The notes beneath the pieces were generated by a model. It did no database searches and was not told the origin of the DNA. It worked only from the letters and a program-made list of their open reading frames with translations. Positions 1-49,458 of a DNA stretch of 64,000 nt are shown here, in pieces. How positions within the stretch are numbered: the stretch's first letter is position 1; each line of letters begins with the position of its first letter. This stretch comes from Kitasatospora cheerisanensis KCTC 2395. Lineage in GTDB: Bacteria > Actinomycetota > Actinomycetes > Streptomycetales > Streptomycetaceae. The stretch is from positions 392,533-456,532 of the forward strand of contig NZ_KK853997.1 in NCBI RefSeq assembly GCF_000696185.1, given 5' to 3'. A program made the translations under genes and the position numbers.

Positions 1-911
1 GGCGCGGTCAGGCCGTTGCTGGCGCCGTCCTGGTTGATCGCCGAGCCGCGCAGCACGGCCAGCACCGGACGGCCGTTGCGGCGGGCGTCCGACAGCCGCT
101 CCAGCAGCAGCATGCCGACGCCCTCGCCCCAGCCGGTGCCGTCCGCGGCCGCCGCGAACGGCTTGCAGCGGCCGTCGGGGGACATCGCGCCCTGCCGGCT
201 GAACTCGACGAAGACCGCCGGCAGCGCCATCACGCTGACCCCGCCGGCAAGGGCGAGCGAGCACTCGCCGGCCCGCAGCGCCCGCGCCGCCAGGTGCAGC
301 GCCACCAGCGAGGAGGAGCAGGCGGTGTCCACGGTGACGGCGGGGCCCTCCAGGCCGAGCGCGTAGGAGACCCGCCCGGACATCACGCTCATCGAGTTCC
401 CCGTCATCAGGAACCCCTGGACGGCTTCGGCGGCGCCGGAGCCCAGCGTCGCGTACCCCTGGTCGATGGCCGCGGCGTACACCCCGGTGCGGCTGCCCCG
501 CAGGGTGAGCGGGTCGATGCCGGCCTGCTCGACGGCCTCCCAGGACGTCATCAGCAGCATCCGCTGCTGCGGGTCCATCGCGACCGCCTCGCGGGGCGAG
601 ATGCCGAAGAACTCCGGGTCGAAGTCGGCCGCGCCGTCCAGGAACGCCCCCCGCCCGGGGACGGTGCCGCCGGACGGCCAGGCGCGCTCCCAGCCCCGGT
701 CGCCGGGGACGGGCGCGACGGTGTCGCGGCCTTCGGCGAGCAGCTCCCACAGCTCCTCCGGGGTGCGGACCCCGCCGGGGAAGCGGCAGCTCATCGCCAC
801 GATCGCGATCGGCTCGCCGGCCCGGGCCTCGGCCTCCCGGAGCCGCTGCCGGGTCTCGCGGAGGTCGATGGTCACCCGGTTGAGGTAGTCGCGCATCCTC
901 TGGTCGCTCAC
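1..911 (-). CDS. bafAIV: Type I modular PKS, N-terminal part (bafilomycin module 9 KS), truncated by window edge
   Basis: Only the first ~303 residues are present; the gene runs off the left end. It begins with GTG at 911, giving an N-terminal docking helix ([14 protein letters not shown]...), a class found at the start of non-first modular PKS subunits. A ketosynthase follows, with the active-site motif DTACSSS encoded near nt 330. The in-frame ATG five codons later (MRDYLNRV) is a weaker start because it would trim the docking helix. No strong ribosome binding site is visible. It follows the upstream PKS gene by 88 nt in the same direction, so it should receive the chain from that protein's C-terminal docking domain. 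By colinearity with bafilomycin it should start with module 9 (methylmalonyl, KR), but only the KS is visible, so extender and reduction are inferred. Confidence 0.88.
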   Translation of the reverse strand, partial: MSDQRMRDYLNRVTIDLRETRQRLREAEARAGEPIAIVAMSCRFPGGVRTPEELWELLAEGRDTVAPVPGDRGWERAWPSGGTVPGRGAFLDGAADFDPEFFGISPREAVAMDPQQRMLLMTSWEAVEQAGIDPLTLRGSRTGVYAAAIDQGYATLGSGAAEAVQGFLMTGNSMSVMSGRVSYALGLEGPAVTVDTACSSSLVALHLAARALRAGECSLALAGGVSVMALPAVFVEFSRQGAMSPDGRCKPFAAAADGTGWGEGVGMLLLERLSDARRNGRPVLAVLRGSAINQDGASNGLTA

Positions 912-999
912 TGGACACCGCTGCTTTCGTCTCGGGCTGCTCGGGTCTCGTCCCGGAGGACGCGGGGGGTGCGGGGCGCGCGGGAGGCGCGGGACGGTG

Positions 1000-12747
<11,748 letters not shown>

Positions 12748-12784
12748 CGGGGGCCGCCGTCCTGGTTCGCGGGTCGGGTCGGTG

Positions 12785-27751
<14,967 letters not shown>

Positions 27752-27767
27752 CAGTGCCAGCTCTCTC

Positions 27768-42011
<14,244 letters not shown>

Positions 42012-42062
42012 CGTCTCTTCGGACTCCTTCACGGCGAGCGGGACCACCGGTCGCCGAACCGT

Positions 42063-42094
42063 GGCGGGCGACCCGCTCTCGCGGGTCGCCCGCC
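42063..42094 (-). terminator. 14-bp perfect stem-loop between bafZ and bafAI
   Basis: GGCGGGCGACCCGC, a 4-nt loop (TCTC), then the exact complement. On the minus strand it lies about 180 nt past the bafZ stop and 51 nt before the bafAI start. There is no T-run, which is common for actinomycete terminators. It can end bafZ transcripts or act as a leader/attenuator structure for bafAI. Confidence 0.65.
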
Positions 42095-42164
42095 GACCGG
42101 GACGCCTTCGTCAGGCCCGGTGCGTTGCGCCACCGGACCTGCGACGTCGATCTTTCCTACGGCG

Positions 42165-42181
42165 GATAGCAGCCCGATAGC
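42165..42181 (-). promoter_or_regulatory. GCTATC direct repeats at 11-bp period upstream of bafAI
   Basis: On the minus strand GCTATC occurs at 42181-42176 and again at 42170-42165, an exact 11-bp period. SARP-family activators bind direct repeats with this period near -35 regions. The site lies upstream of the hairpin and about 155 nt before the bafAI start. Only two repeats are seen, so this is a suggestion. Confidence 0.3.
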
Positions 42182-42274
42182 GCAGGCCGCGACACGACGC
42201 GGGCGGGGGAGCGGGCGGGGCGCGGAGCGGCGGAACAGCCCGCGCGCACCCCGCGCAGCGGGTCGGCCGTCCGG

Positions 42275-43507
42275 TCAGCCGGACTGCCGCGGGCCCCGGC
42301 CGCGCGGCGCCCCGAGCTCCCGCCAGATCCCGTCCAGCGCCGCCACGAACGCTTCGACCTGCGCGGGCTGGTGGACGGCCCCGGGCGCGCTGCGGAGGAT
42401 CTCCTGCCCGGCGCGCACGCTCGGCGCGTTGATCGCCTGCACGTAGATGCCGTGGCGGTCCAGCAGCAGGGCGGAGATCCGCTGGGCGAGCGCGTCGTCC
42501 CCGACGAAGATCGAGACGATGTGCGAGCCGTCGGAGACGAAGGGGATGCCGTGCTCGGTGAGCAGCCGGTGCGTCAGCCGGGCGTTCGCGTGCAGCCGGT
42601 CGCGCTCCTCCTCCGAACCGCGCAGGTGCCGGACCGCGGCGAGCGCGCCCGCCACGACGGCCGGCGGCAGGGCGGTGGTGAAGATGAAGGAGCGGGACAG
42701 GCCGCGCACCGCGTCGACCAGTTCGGCGGGGCCGGCGATGTACCCGCCGGTGGTGCCGAATCCCTTGGCGAGCGTTCCCATGATGACGGTGAACTCGTCC
42801 GCGATGCCCAGGCCCGCGGCGATTCCGGCGCCCTCCGGTCCGTACATCCCGACCGCGTGGACTTCGTCGAGGAAGGTCATCGCACCGTACTCGCGGGCGA
42901 TCCGGGCGATTTCGGCGAGCGGCGCGACGTCGCCCGCCATCGAGTAGACCGACTCCGCGACGATCATTTTCGGCCGGTCGGGATCGGCGGCGGACAGCAG
43001 TTCTTCCAGGTGCGCCGTGTCGTTGTGCCGGAATATGTGCTTCTGGGCGCCGCTGTGCCGGAGTCCGTCGATGATCGAGGCGTGGTTCATCTCGTCGGAG
43101 AAGACGACGCAGTCCTTCGGCCGGCCGGCCAGGACCGTGAGCGCTCCGTCATTGGCGGTGTATCCGGAGGTGAAGAGGAGGGCGTCCTCCTTACCGTGCA
43201 GATCCGCCAGTTCGCGTTCCAGCAGCACGTGGTAGTGGTTGGTCCCGCCGATGTTCCTGGAGCCGCCCGCGCCCGCGCCGTACTCGTCGAGGGCCTCGCG
43301 GGTGGCCGCCAGGACCAGCGGGTGCTGGCCCATGCCCAGGTAGTCGTTGCTGCACCACACGCTGATCTCGGCGGCGTCGCCGTCCCGCAGGCTCCGGGCC
43401 GCCGGGAATTTCCCGGCGAGCCGGCCGATCTCCAGGAACTCCCGTTCCGCCTTCGGGGATCCGCCCTCCTTCATGTGCAGGGCGAAGAGCTCCAGGTATT
43501 GGTTCAT
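42275..43507 (-). CDS. bafZ: 5-aminolevulinate synthase for C5N unit formation
   Basis: 410 residues, a PLP-dependent alpha-oxoamine synthase condensing glycine with succinyl-CoA to 5-aminolevulinate. Visible motifs: SGYTAND (~114-120), DEVHAVG (~214-220, the PLP-binding Asp) and [12 protein letters not shown] with the Schiff-base Lys at about 248. ATG at 43507 is preceded by GGAGAAAGGG at good distance; an upstream GTG at 43645 in the same frame would add an unrelated basic leader and is rejected. Actinomycetes of this type normally make haem from glutamate, so an ALAS beside a PKS and two adenylate-forming enzymes marks a C5N cassette, as in bafilomycin B1, asukamycin and manumycin clusters. 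It lies upstream of and in the same direction as bafAI (263-nt gap with a hairpin) and is divergent from bafY. Confidence 0.92.
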   Translation of the reverse strand: MNQYLELFALHMKEGGSPKAEREFLEIGRLAGKFPAARSLRDGDAAEISVWCSNDYLGMGQHPLVLAATREALDEYGAGAGGSRNIGGTNHYHVLLERELADLHGKEDALLFTSGYTANDGALTVLAGRPKDCVVFSDEMNHASIIDGLRHSGAQKHIFRHNDTAHLEELLSAADPDRPKMIVAESVYSMAGDVAPLAEIARIAREYGAMTFLDEVHAVGMYGPEGAGIAAGLGIADEFTVIMGTLAKGFGTTGGYIAGPAELVDAVRGLSRSFIFTTALPPAVVAGALAAVRHLRGSEEERDRLHANARLTHRLLTEHGIPFVSDGSHIVSIFVGDDALAQRISALLLDRHGIYVQAINAPSVRAGQEILRSAPGAVHQPAQVEAFVAALDGIWRELGAPRGRGPRQSG

Positions 43508-43715
43508 GACGACCCTTTCTCCGAAGGCTGCACCGATGCGGGGCCCGGACCGGCTGAGGGAATTGTCCCAGAGCGGAATATCACTTCGATGGCGCAGCGT
43601 GCGACAATTCGCTTTCCGCCGCGCGTCCGCTTTCCCGATTCGCACCCTGGTGGCCGCGCTTTACCTGTTGTAGGCTGTGCGGAAATTCCTCGGACCGGCA
43701 CTTCTGGAGTTTCCC
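43508..43715. promoter_or_regulatory. Divergent promoter region between bafZ and bafY with inverted repeat
   Basis: 208 nt without a gene. GAATTGTC at 43560-43567 is repeated in inverted form (GACAATTC) at 43603-43610, about 43 bp centre to centre, roughly four helical turns. A TAGGCT hexamer at 43671-43676 fits a Streptomyces -10 box for bafY; no convincing -35 is seen. This segment is AT-richer than its surroundings. Confidence 0.5.
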
Positions 43716-45260
43716 ATGCCGTCGGACGAAACGTATGTCAGCAAAATCCTTGAGGTAATCTCCGCGGAACCGGAGAAGGTGGTCCTGTCCTGGCGCGACC
43801 GGACGCTCACCGCGGCGGAGCTGACCGCCCTGGTCCGGTCGGCCGCGCAGGCCCTGCACCAGCAGGCCGGCGGGAGCGGGACGGACGCCGTGGTCGCCGT
43901 CCTGACCGTCACCAACACCGCCCCGACCCTGGTCCTGCGGTACGCCGCGAACCTGGTCGGGGCCACGGTGGTCCACCTGCACACCACCAACGCGGTCGAC
44001 CCTGCGGACCACCTGGCCGCCGAGGCCGAGCTCAAGATCCTCCGGGAGACCGGCGCGACGCACCTGGCCGTCGACGCGGAGAACCTCGCGGCCGCCCGCG
44101 AACTGCGCGAGCGGCTGGGCGCCCCGCTCACCCTGGTCGCCCTCGGCGACCTCGGCCCGGACGTCCTGGACCTGACGACCGGGGATCCGGACGCGCTGGA
44201 CCCGGCCGGCATCGAGATCGCCCCCGACCGGCCCGCGGTGGTGACCTACACCAGCGGGACGACCGGCCGGCCGAAGGGCATCGCCTTCGACTTCCGGGCC
44301 CGCAACGGCTTCATCTCCGCCGGCCTGCAGATGGGCTGGCGCTCGGTCTACCTGGCCTGCCTCCCGCTCAGCCACTCCAGCGGCGCCACGGCCGACGACT
44401 CGCTCGCCTCCGGCGGCTCGGTGGTCCTGCGGGACGGCTTCGACCCGGGCGACGTGCTGCGCTGCATCGAGCGCCACGGGGTCACCCGGATGCTGCTCTC
44501 CCCTCCCCAGCTCTACCTGCTGATGGACCGTCCGGAGGTCGGCTCGACCGACCTGTCCAGCCTGCAGATGGTCACCTACCTGGGCTGCCCCGCCTCCCCG
44601 GAGCGCCTGGCCGAGGCGGTCAAGGTCTTCGGCGACGTGCTGCTCCAGGTGTACGCGACCAGCGAGGCGGGCTTCGTCAGCATGCTCTCGCCCGCCGAGC
44701 ACCTCGACCCCCGCCTGCGGGCCACGGTCGGCCGCCCGATGCCCGACTGGGTCCGGATCACCGATCCGGACGACCACCGCGACCTGCCGCCGGGCGACAT
44801 CGGCGAGGTCTGCGTCCGGTCGCCGTTCACGATGAGCGAGTACGTGGCCGAGCCCGAGCTCACCGCCCGGACGGTACGGGACGGCTGGGTGCACACCGGC
44901 GACCTCGGCTTCGTCGACGCGGACGGCTACCTGCACCTGCGCGGCCGGATCGGCGAGGTGATCAAGACCAACGGCATCAAGATCCACCCGGTGACGGTGG
45001 AGAACGCCCTGCTGGCCCATCCCGACGTGGTGCAGGCCGCCGCGTTCTGCGTCCGCGACCAGGACCGGATCGAGTACCTGCACGCCGCCGTGGTGCTGCG
45101 CGAGGCGGGCACGGCCGGCCCCGACGAACTGGCGGAACACGTCCGGACCGCCCTCTCGCCCAAGCACGTCCCCGCGCTGATCCGGGTCCGCTCCGCGCTG
45201 CCCCTCACCGGGGTCGGCAAGCCGGACAAGGCGCGGCTGGCCGCGGAAGCGGGCGGGTGA
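43716..45260 (+). CDS. bafY: Adenylate-forming enzyme, probable C5N amide synthetase
   Basis: 514 residues, ANL (AMP-binding) superfamily. The ATP-binding motif TYTSGTTGRPKG lies at about 177-188; the adenylate motif GWVHTGDLG, the hinge-region RGRIGEVIK and the C-terminal catalytic Lys in GKPDK are all present. ATG at 43716 has GGAG six nt upstream; the earlier GTG at 43677 lacks such a site. In the S. lohii pathway the ATP-dependent amide synthetase BafY joins C5N to fumaryl-bafilomycin (C1 to B1). This gene is the less canonical of the two ligases here, so it is assigned that role; the next gene looks like an ordinary acyl-CoA ligase. The split of roles is inferred from similarity class and order. 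Stop and next start are 7 nt apart, so the two genes form one operon. Confidence 0.75.
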   Translation: MPSDETYVSKILEVISAEPEKVVLSWRDRTLTAAELTALVRSAAQALHQQAGGSGTDAVVAVLTVTNTAPTLVLRYAANLVGATVVHLHTTNAVDPADHLAAEAELKILRETGATHLAVDAENLAAARELRERLGAPLTLVALGDLGPDVLDLTTGDPDALDPAGIEIAPDRPAVVTYTSGTTGRPKGIAFDFRARNGFISAGLQMGWRSVYLACLPLSHSSGATADDSLASGGSVVLRDGFDPGDVLRCIERHGVTRMLLSPPQLYLLMDRPEVGSTDLSSLQMVTYLGCPASPERLAEAVKVFGDVLLQVYATSEAGFVSMLSPAEHLDPRLRATVGRPMPDWVRITDPDDHRDLPPGDIGEVCVRSPFTMSEYVAEPELTARTVRDGWVHTGDLGFVDADGYLHLRGRIGEVIKTNGIKIHPVTVENALLAHPDVVQAAAFCVRDQDRIEYLHAAVVLREAGTAGPDELAEHVRTALSPKHVPALIRVRSALPLTGVGKPDKARLAAEAGG

Positions 45261-45267
45261 GACTCCC

Positions 45268-46824
45268 GTGACCCTCTCGGTGGCGGCGATCCTCGCCGAG
45301 TCCGCGCTGCGCCGGCCGGAGCACCCGGCGATCGTGTCCGGCTCCCGGAAGATCACCTACCGCGAGCTGTGGGACGGGGCCCGCAGGTACGCGGCGGTGC
45401 TGCGCGCGCGGGGCATCGGCCCCGACGACAAGGTGGCGCTGCTGCTGCCCAGCACCCCGCACTTTCCGCTGGCCTACTTCGGCGTGCTCGCGCTCGGCGC
45501 GGTCGCCGTCCCGGTCCACGCCCTGCTGCGGGCGGAGGAGATCGCGTACGTGCTGCGGGACTCCGGCGCGGCGGCGCTGATCTGCGCCGCCCCGCTGCTG
45601 GCCGAGGGCGGCAGGGCGGCGGAGACGGTCGGCACTCCCCTGCTCACCGTCATGGAGGAGGAGGCGGAGGCGGGCGTCCCCGGCCGGCAGCTGGACGTGC
45701 TCGCGGCCCGGAGCGCCCCGATCGACCGCCAGGTGCCGCGCGACCCCGCGGACATCGCGCTGGTCCTCTACACCTCCGGCACCACCGGCCGGCCCAAGGG
45801 CGCCCTGCTCACCCACCTCAACGTGGTGATGAACGTCGACACCACCATGCTGTCGCCGTTCGAGTTCACCGCGGACGACGTCCTGCTCGGCTGCCTGCCG
45901 CTGTTCCACACCTTCGGCCAGATCTGCGGCATGAACACCTGCTTCCGGGCGGGGGCGACCCTGGTGCTGATGCCGCGCTTCGACGGGCCGGGCGCGCTGG
46001 ACCTGATGGTGCGGGAGGGCTGCACCGTGTTCATGGGCGTCCCGACGATGTACACCGCGCTGCTCGAAGCGGCCGGCGCCGACCCGCGCCGGCCCGCCCT
46101 CGACCGCGCGTTCTCCGGCGGCGCCGCGCTGCCGGTGGCGGTCCTGGACGCGTTCCGGGAGACCTTCGGCTGCCCGGTCCTCGAAGGGTACGGGCTGACC
46201 GAGACCTCGCCGGTGGTGGCCTACAACCAGAAGGCGTGGCCGCTGCGGCCCGGCACCGTGGGCCGGCCGATCTGGGGCGTCGAGGTCGAGATCGCCCGGG
46301 CCGAAACGGCGGACCGGATCGAGCTGCTGCCCGCCGGCGAGACCGGGGAGATCGTCGTCCGCGGGCACAACGTGATGGCCGGCTACCTGAACCGGCCGGA
46401 GGCGACCGCCGAGGCCGTGGTGGACGGCTGGTTCCGCTCGGGCGACCTCGGCGTCAAGGACGACGCGGGCTACCTGACCGTCGTCGACCGCAAGAAGGAC
46501 GTGGTGCTGCGCGGCGGCTACAACGTCTACCCGCGCGAGGTCGAGGACGTGCTGGCCCGCCACCCGGCGATCGCCCAGGCAGCCGTCATCGGGCTCCCCC
46601 ACCCCGTCCACGGCGAGGAGGTGTGCGCGGTGGTCCGGGCCCGCCCCGGCGCCGCGCCCGGCCCGGAGCTCGGCGCCGCGATCACCGCCTGGAGCCGGGA
46701 GCGGATGGCACTGTACAAGTACCCGCGCCGGGTGGAGTTCGTGGACGCCTTCCCCCTCGGCCCCAGCGGCAAGGTGCTCAAACGCGAACTCGTCGCCCGC
46801 TTCACCGCCGAGGGCCCGCACTGA
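45268..46824 (+). CDS. bafX: Acyl-CoA ligase, probable 5-aminolevulinate-CoA ligase for C5N
   Basis: 518 residues, classic long-chain fatty acid-CoA ligase architecture of the ANL superfamily: LYTSGTTGRPKGALLTH at about 168-184, EGYGLTETSPV, the adenylate-binding GWFRSGDLG, DRKKDVVLRGGYNVYPREVE and the final catalytic Lys in GPSGKVLKREL. Starts at GTG 45268, 7 nt after bafY, with GGTGAG overlapping the bafY stop. In C5N pathways an acyl-CoA ligase activates 5-aminolevulinate, whose CoA ester cyclises to 2-amino-3-hydroxycyclopent-2-enone; BafX does this in bafilomycin B1 formation. The sequence alone cannot exclude an ordinary fatty-acid substrate, but the ALAS next door makes the C5N role likely. 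Confidence 0.78.
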   Translation: MTLSVAAILAESALRRPEHPAIVSGSRKITYRELWDGARRYAAVLRARGIGPDDKVALLLPSTPHFPLAYFGVLALGAVAVPVHALLRAEEIAYVLRDSGAAALICAAPLLAEGGRAAETVGTPLLTVMEEEAEAGVPGRQLDVLAARSAPIDRQVPRDPADIALVLYTSGTTGRPKGALLTHLNVVMNVDTTMLSPFEFTADDVLLGCLPLFHTFGQICGMNTCFRAGATLVLMPRFDGPGALDLMVREGCTVFMGVPTMYTALLEAAGADPRRPALDRAFSGGAALPVAVLDAFRETFGCPVLEGYGLTETSPVVAYNQKAWPLRPGTVGRPIWGVEVEIARAETADRIELLPAGETGEIVVRGHNVMAGYLNRPEATAEAVVDGWFRSGDLGVKDDAGYLTVVDRKKDVVLRGGYNVYPREVEDVLARHPAIAQAAVIGLPHPVHGEEVCAVVRARPGAAPGPELGAAITAWSRERMALYKYPRRVEFVDAFPLGPSGKVLKRELVARFTAEGPH

Positions 46825-46856
46825 GCCCGGGCCGCGGTGAAGCAGTGCCGGCTCAG
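46821..46856. terminator. Weak inverted repeat between convergent bafX and rpiR-like gene
   Basis: CTGAGCC at 46821-46827 pairs with GGCTCAG at 46850-46856 across a 22-nt GC-rich loop, overlapping both stop codons. It may end both converging transcripts; the stem is short. Confidence 0.35.
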
Positions 46857-47722
46857 CGGGGGCGGCGGTGGCGGCGAACGGCGTCGTGGGCCCGCTCCAG
46901 GCCGTCGACGATACGGGCGTGGTCGTGCTGGGCGAGGGTGACGTAGAGGGCGTCCACGACGGTGAGTTGGGCGGTCCGGGAGGCGGTGCCGCCGCTGCGG
47001 AAGGCGGTCTCCCGGGCGGCGGTGAGCAGCACCAGGTCGGCGGCAGCGGCAGCCGGGGAGCGGGGGCTGCTGGTGACGGCGGCGGTGCCGGCCCGCGCGG
47101 CGCGGGCCTCCTCCAGGACCTCGACCACCTCCCTGGCCCGCCCGGAGTGGCTGAAGCCGATGGCGAGGTCGCCGGGTTCGAGGAGCGCGGCGATCATCAG
47201 GGCGGCGTGCACGTCGCCGGCGAACACCGCGCCGTGGCCGAGCCGTTGGAGTTTCTGGCTGGCGTCCAGGGCGGCCAGTGCGCTGGAGCCGACGCCGACC
47301 ACCAGGATGCGGCGGGCCCGGCGGACGCCTTCGCCGAGCGCGGCGAGCACGTCGAGGTCGAGCCCGGCGGCGGTCTCCTCGGCGGCCCGGGCGCTGGCCC
47401 GGCCGACCTTGCGGACCAGCTGGGCCGGGGCGTCCTCGGGGCCGAGGTCGCGGGAGAGGTCGAGGTCGGCGCGGTCGTCGGCGCGCAGGCGTTCGGCCTC
47501 GGCGGCGCGGGCGAGCCGGAGTTGGGCGTAGCCGCGCAGTTCGAGGCTGCGGCAGAAGCGGTGCACGGTGGTCTCGGAGGTGCCGGCGGCGCGGGCGAGT
47601 TCGGTGATGGTCCGCTCGGCGGCGAGACCCGGGTCGGCGCTCACCAGGTCGGCGATGCCGCGTTCGGCGGGCGGCAGTTGGTCGCGGCGGTGACGGATGC
47701 GGGCGAGCAGGTCGTCGGTCAC
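46853..47722 (-). CDS. RpiR/MurR-family transcriptional regulator (HTH plus SIS domain)
   Basis: 289 residues. An N-terminal HTH_6 domain (about 1-75, with ITELARAAGTSETTVHRFCRSL) is followed by a SIS sugar-phosphate isomerase-like domain (about 115-250, with VVGVGSSALAALDASQKLQRLG and GFSHSGRAREVVEVL). Members of this family bind DNA and sense phosphosugars through SIS. GTG at 47722 is chosen because GGAG lies 8 nt upstream; a codon at 47755 would add 11 residues without a better site. It is convergent with bafX and divergent from the small peptide gene, with 287 nt of apparently non-coding DNA between the latter two. A link to bafilomycin control is possible by position only. Confidence 0.82.
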   Translation of the reverse strand: MTDDLLARIRHRRDQLPPAERGIADLVSADPGLAAERTITELARAAGTSETTVHRFCRSLELRGYAQLRLARAAEAERLRADDRADLDLSRDLGPEDAPAQLVRKVGRASARAAEETAAGLDLDVLAALGEGVRRARRILVVGVGSSALAALDASQKLQRLGHGAVFAGDVHAALMIAALLEPGDLAIGFSHSGRAREVVEVLEEARAARAGTAAVTSSPRSPAAAAADLVLLTAARETAFRSGGTASRTAQLTVVDALYVTLAQHDHARIVDGLERAHDAVRRHRRPR

Positions 47723-48009
47723 GGCGCTGACTCCAGTGATGCGGGCGCGCGGCACTGGCGGAGGTCGGCCTGACCTGCGGGACCACCTCCTGCACGCCCT
47801 CGGCGTCCCGGAGGACGCCCGCGCCTGACCGGCCCCGGCCGGTGACCGGCTCGGCCTCGGCCTCCGGCGGGCCGCGACCCGTCCGGTCGACCCGGGTCAA
47901 CCGGCGCGCGCAATGAGCACCCTCGTGCGCCCTTCCGGGCCCGGCGGCCGGGCGGGACGATGGCACCCGGCCGGTATTCCGTCCGGCCGGGCATCGGGGA
48001 GGAGAGGTC

Positions 48010-48123
48010 ATGGGCGAGCACGAGAAGCCGGAACCGGATCCGGGAACGGGAACGCCTCCGCCGGGCAACGCGGACGGCAAGGTCGACAAGCCGCAGCCGG
48101 GCACCGGCAAGCACAAGAAGTAG
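48010..48123 (+). CDS. 37-residue Pro/Lys/Gly-rich peptide, candidate RiPP precursor
   Basis: Short ORF with a strong ribosome binding site (GGGGAGGAGAGG just before ATG at 48010) and a TAG stop at 48121-48123, 11 nt before the methyltransferase start. The peptide is hydrophilic, begins MGEHEKPEPD, contains the Asp-Gly step NADGKVDKP near residues 20-28 and ends GTGKHKK. There are no Cys or aromatic residues and no signal peptide. Its tight coupling to a protein-isoaspartyl methyltransferase homologue suggests it is that enzyme's substrate, as in two-gene imiditide systems where the methyltransferase drives aspartimide formation at an Asp-Gly site. It could instead be a conserved small protein of other function. 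Confidence 0.55.
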   Translation: MGEHEKPEPDPGTGTPPPGNADGKVDKPQPGTGKHKK

Positions 48124-48134
48124 GGGGGAACGCG

Positions 48135-49294
48135 GTGACCGCGGTCGACAGCACCACGAGCCCGTCCACGGCCGAGGCGTGGCGACAGCACCTCGACGCC
48201 GAGATGGCGCGCACCGGGCAGTGGCCGGAGCGCTCGCCGTGGATCCGCCCCGCGGTCGCCGCGCTTCCCCGCGACCGGTTCGCCCCCGCGCGCCTGTGGG
48301 ACTGGGACGGGCACGCCTGGCAGCCCGTCGACCGCGACACCGACCCCGCACGCTGGCTCGAACACCTCTTCGGCCACCCGAGCCGGCCCGCGGTCACCGA
48401 ACTCGCCGGCAACCTGCCCTCGTCCAGCCTGTCCGCGCCCGCCGTCGTGGTCGACATGCTCGACTCGCTGCTGCCGGAACCCGGCCACCGCGTCCTGGAG
48501 TTGGGCACCGGCACCGCCTGGAACGCCGCCCTGCTCGCCCACCGCGCCGGACCCGGCCTGGTGACGTCGATCGAGGTCGACCCCCGCCTCGCGGCGGCCG
48601 GCGCCTCCCGCCTGCGCGCCGCCGGCCTGGACGTTCACGTGCGGGCCGGGGACGGCACCGCGGGCCTGCCCGCCGGCGCGCCGTACGACCGCGTCATCGC
48701 CACCTACGCCGTCGAACGGATCCCGTGGCCGTGGATCGAGCAGAGCGCACCCGGCGGCCGCCTGGTCGTGCCCTGGGGCCGGCTCGGCCACGTCGCGCTC
48801 ACCGTCGCCGAGGACCGCGGGAGCGCCACCGGCTGGCTCCAGGGCCTGGCCCGGTTCATGCCCGACCGCACCGGCGCCACCGCCGGCGGCCCGGAACGCG
48901 GCTTCACCGAGATCCGCCGCAGCGCCCCGCCCGGACCGGAGCGGCGCACCGAGCGGGATCCGGCCGAACTGCGGGACTGGGACCTGCTGTTCCACCTGCG
49001 GGTCGTCCTCCCGGAGGTCCGCGTGGAGACCGCGGCCGACGCGGACGGGGTGTCGGCGTGGATCCACGACGGCGCCTCCTCCTGGGCCACCCTCTCCTCC
49101 ACCCCCGACGGCGTGTTCGTCCACCAGGGCGGCCCCGCCGCCTCGCCGAGGAGGTCGGCGCGGCCAGGGACGAGTGGGCCGGCCTCGGCCGCCCGGAGGT
49201 CTACGACTACGGCATGACCGTCACCCCCGACGCGCAGTGGGCGTGGTTCGGCGACCCGGCCACCGGACCGCGCTGGCCCACCCCGGCCGCCTGA
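48135..49294 (+). CDS. PIMT-like SAM-dependent methyltransferase, apparently frameshifted near its 3' end
   Basis: Homologue of protein-L-isoaspartate O-methyltransferase, of the longer (~385-residue) actinobacterial type found beside RiPP precursors. Visible: SSLSAPAVV (substrate-loop region), VLELGTGTAWNAALLA (SAM motif I), SIEVDPRLA, the VRAGDGTAGLP acidic motif and GGRLVVPWG. GTG at 48135 follows GGGGGG at suitable distance. The reading frame holds from 48135 to about 49135, then degenerates to a stop at 49217. The -1 frame continues with family-like sequence (LAEEVGAARDEW, MTVTPDAQWAWF) to a TGA at 49292-49294. One base appears missing around 49136-49147 in a C/G-rich run, through sequencing error or real mutation. 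It would methylate Asp or isoAsp residues, most simply in the 37-residue peptide encoded just upstream. Confidence 0.78.
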
Positions 49295-49458
49295 CCCGGC
49301 GCCGTTCTGCCGGCTCGGACCGGACGCCCGGCGAGCCCCTGCCGTGCGGCCCGGCGGGCGGCGGCGCCCGTCCGTACCCGGCGGGGCACGACGACACGGC
49401 CGGTGCGGGCACGGTGCGTCGTCGACCGGTCGGTGTCGTCAACTCCCGTGGATCCTGC

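Noticed and set aside
43508..43645. Longer ALAS start at 43645
   Set aside because: The added 46 residues are basic and unlike the family N-terminus, there is no ribosome binding site, and the ATG at 43507 has a good one.
47723..48009. Possible gene between the RpiR regulator and the small peptide
   Set aside because: No frame with a start, ribosome binding site and sensible composition; treated as a divergent promoter region.
47960..48130. + strand frame from 47960 as an N-terminal extension of the methyltransferase
   Set aside because: It covers the small peptide gene in another frame and is Arg/Pro-rich. The frame at 48135 has the SAM motifs; the 47960 frame matters only after the frameshift near 49140.
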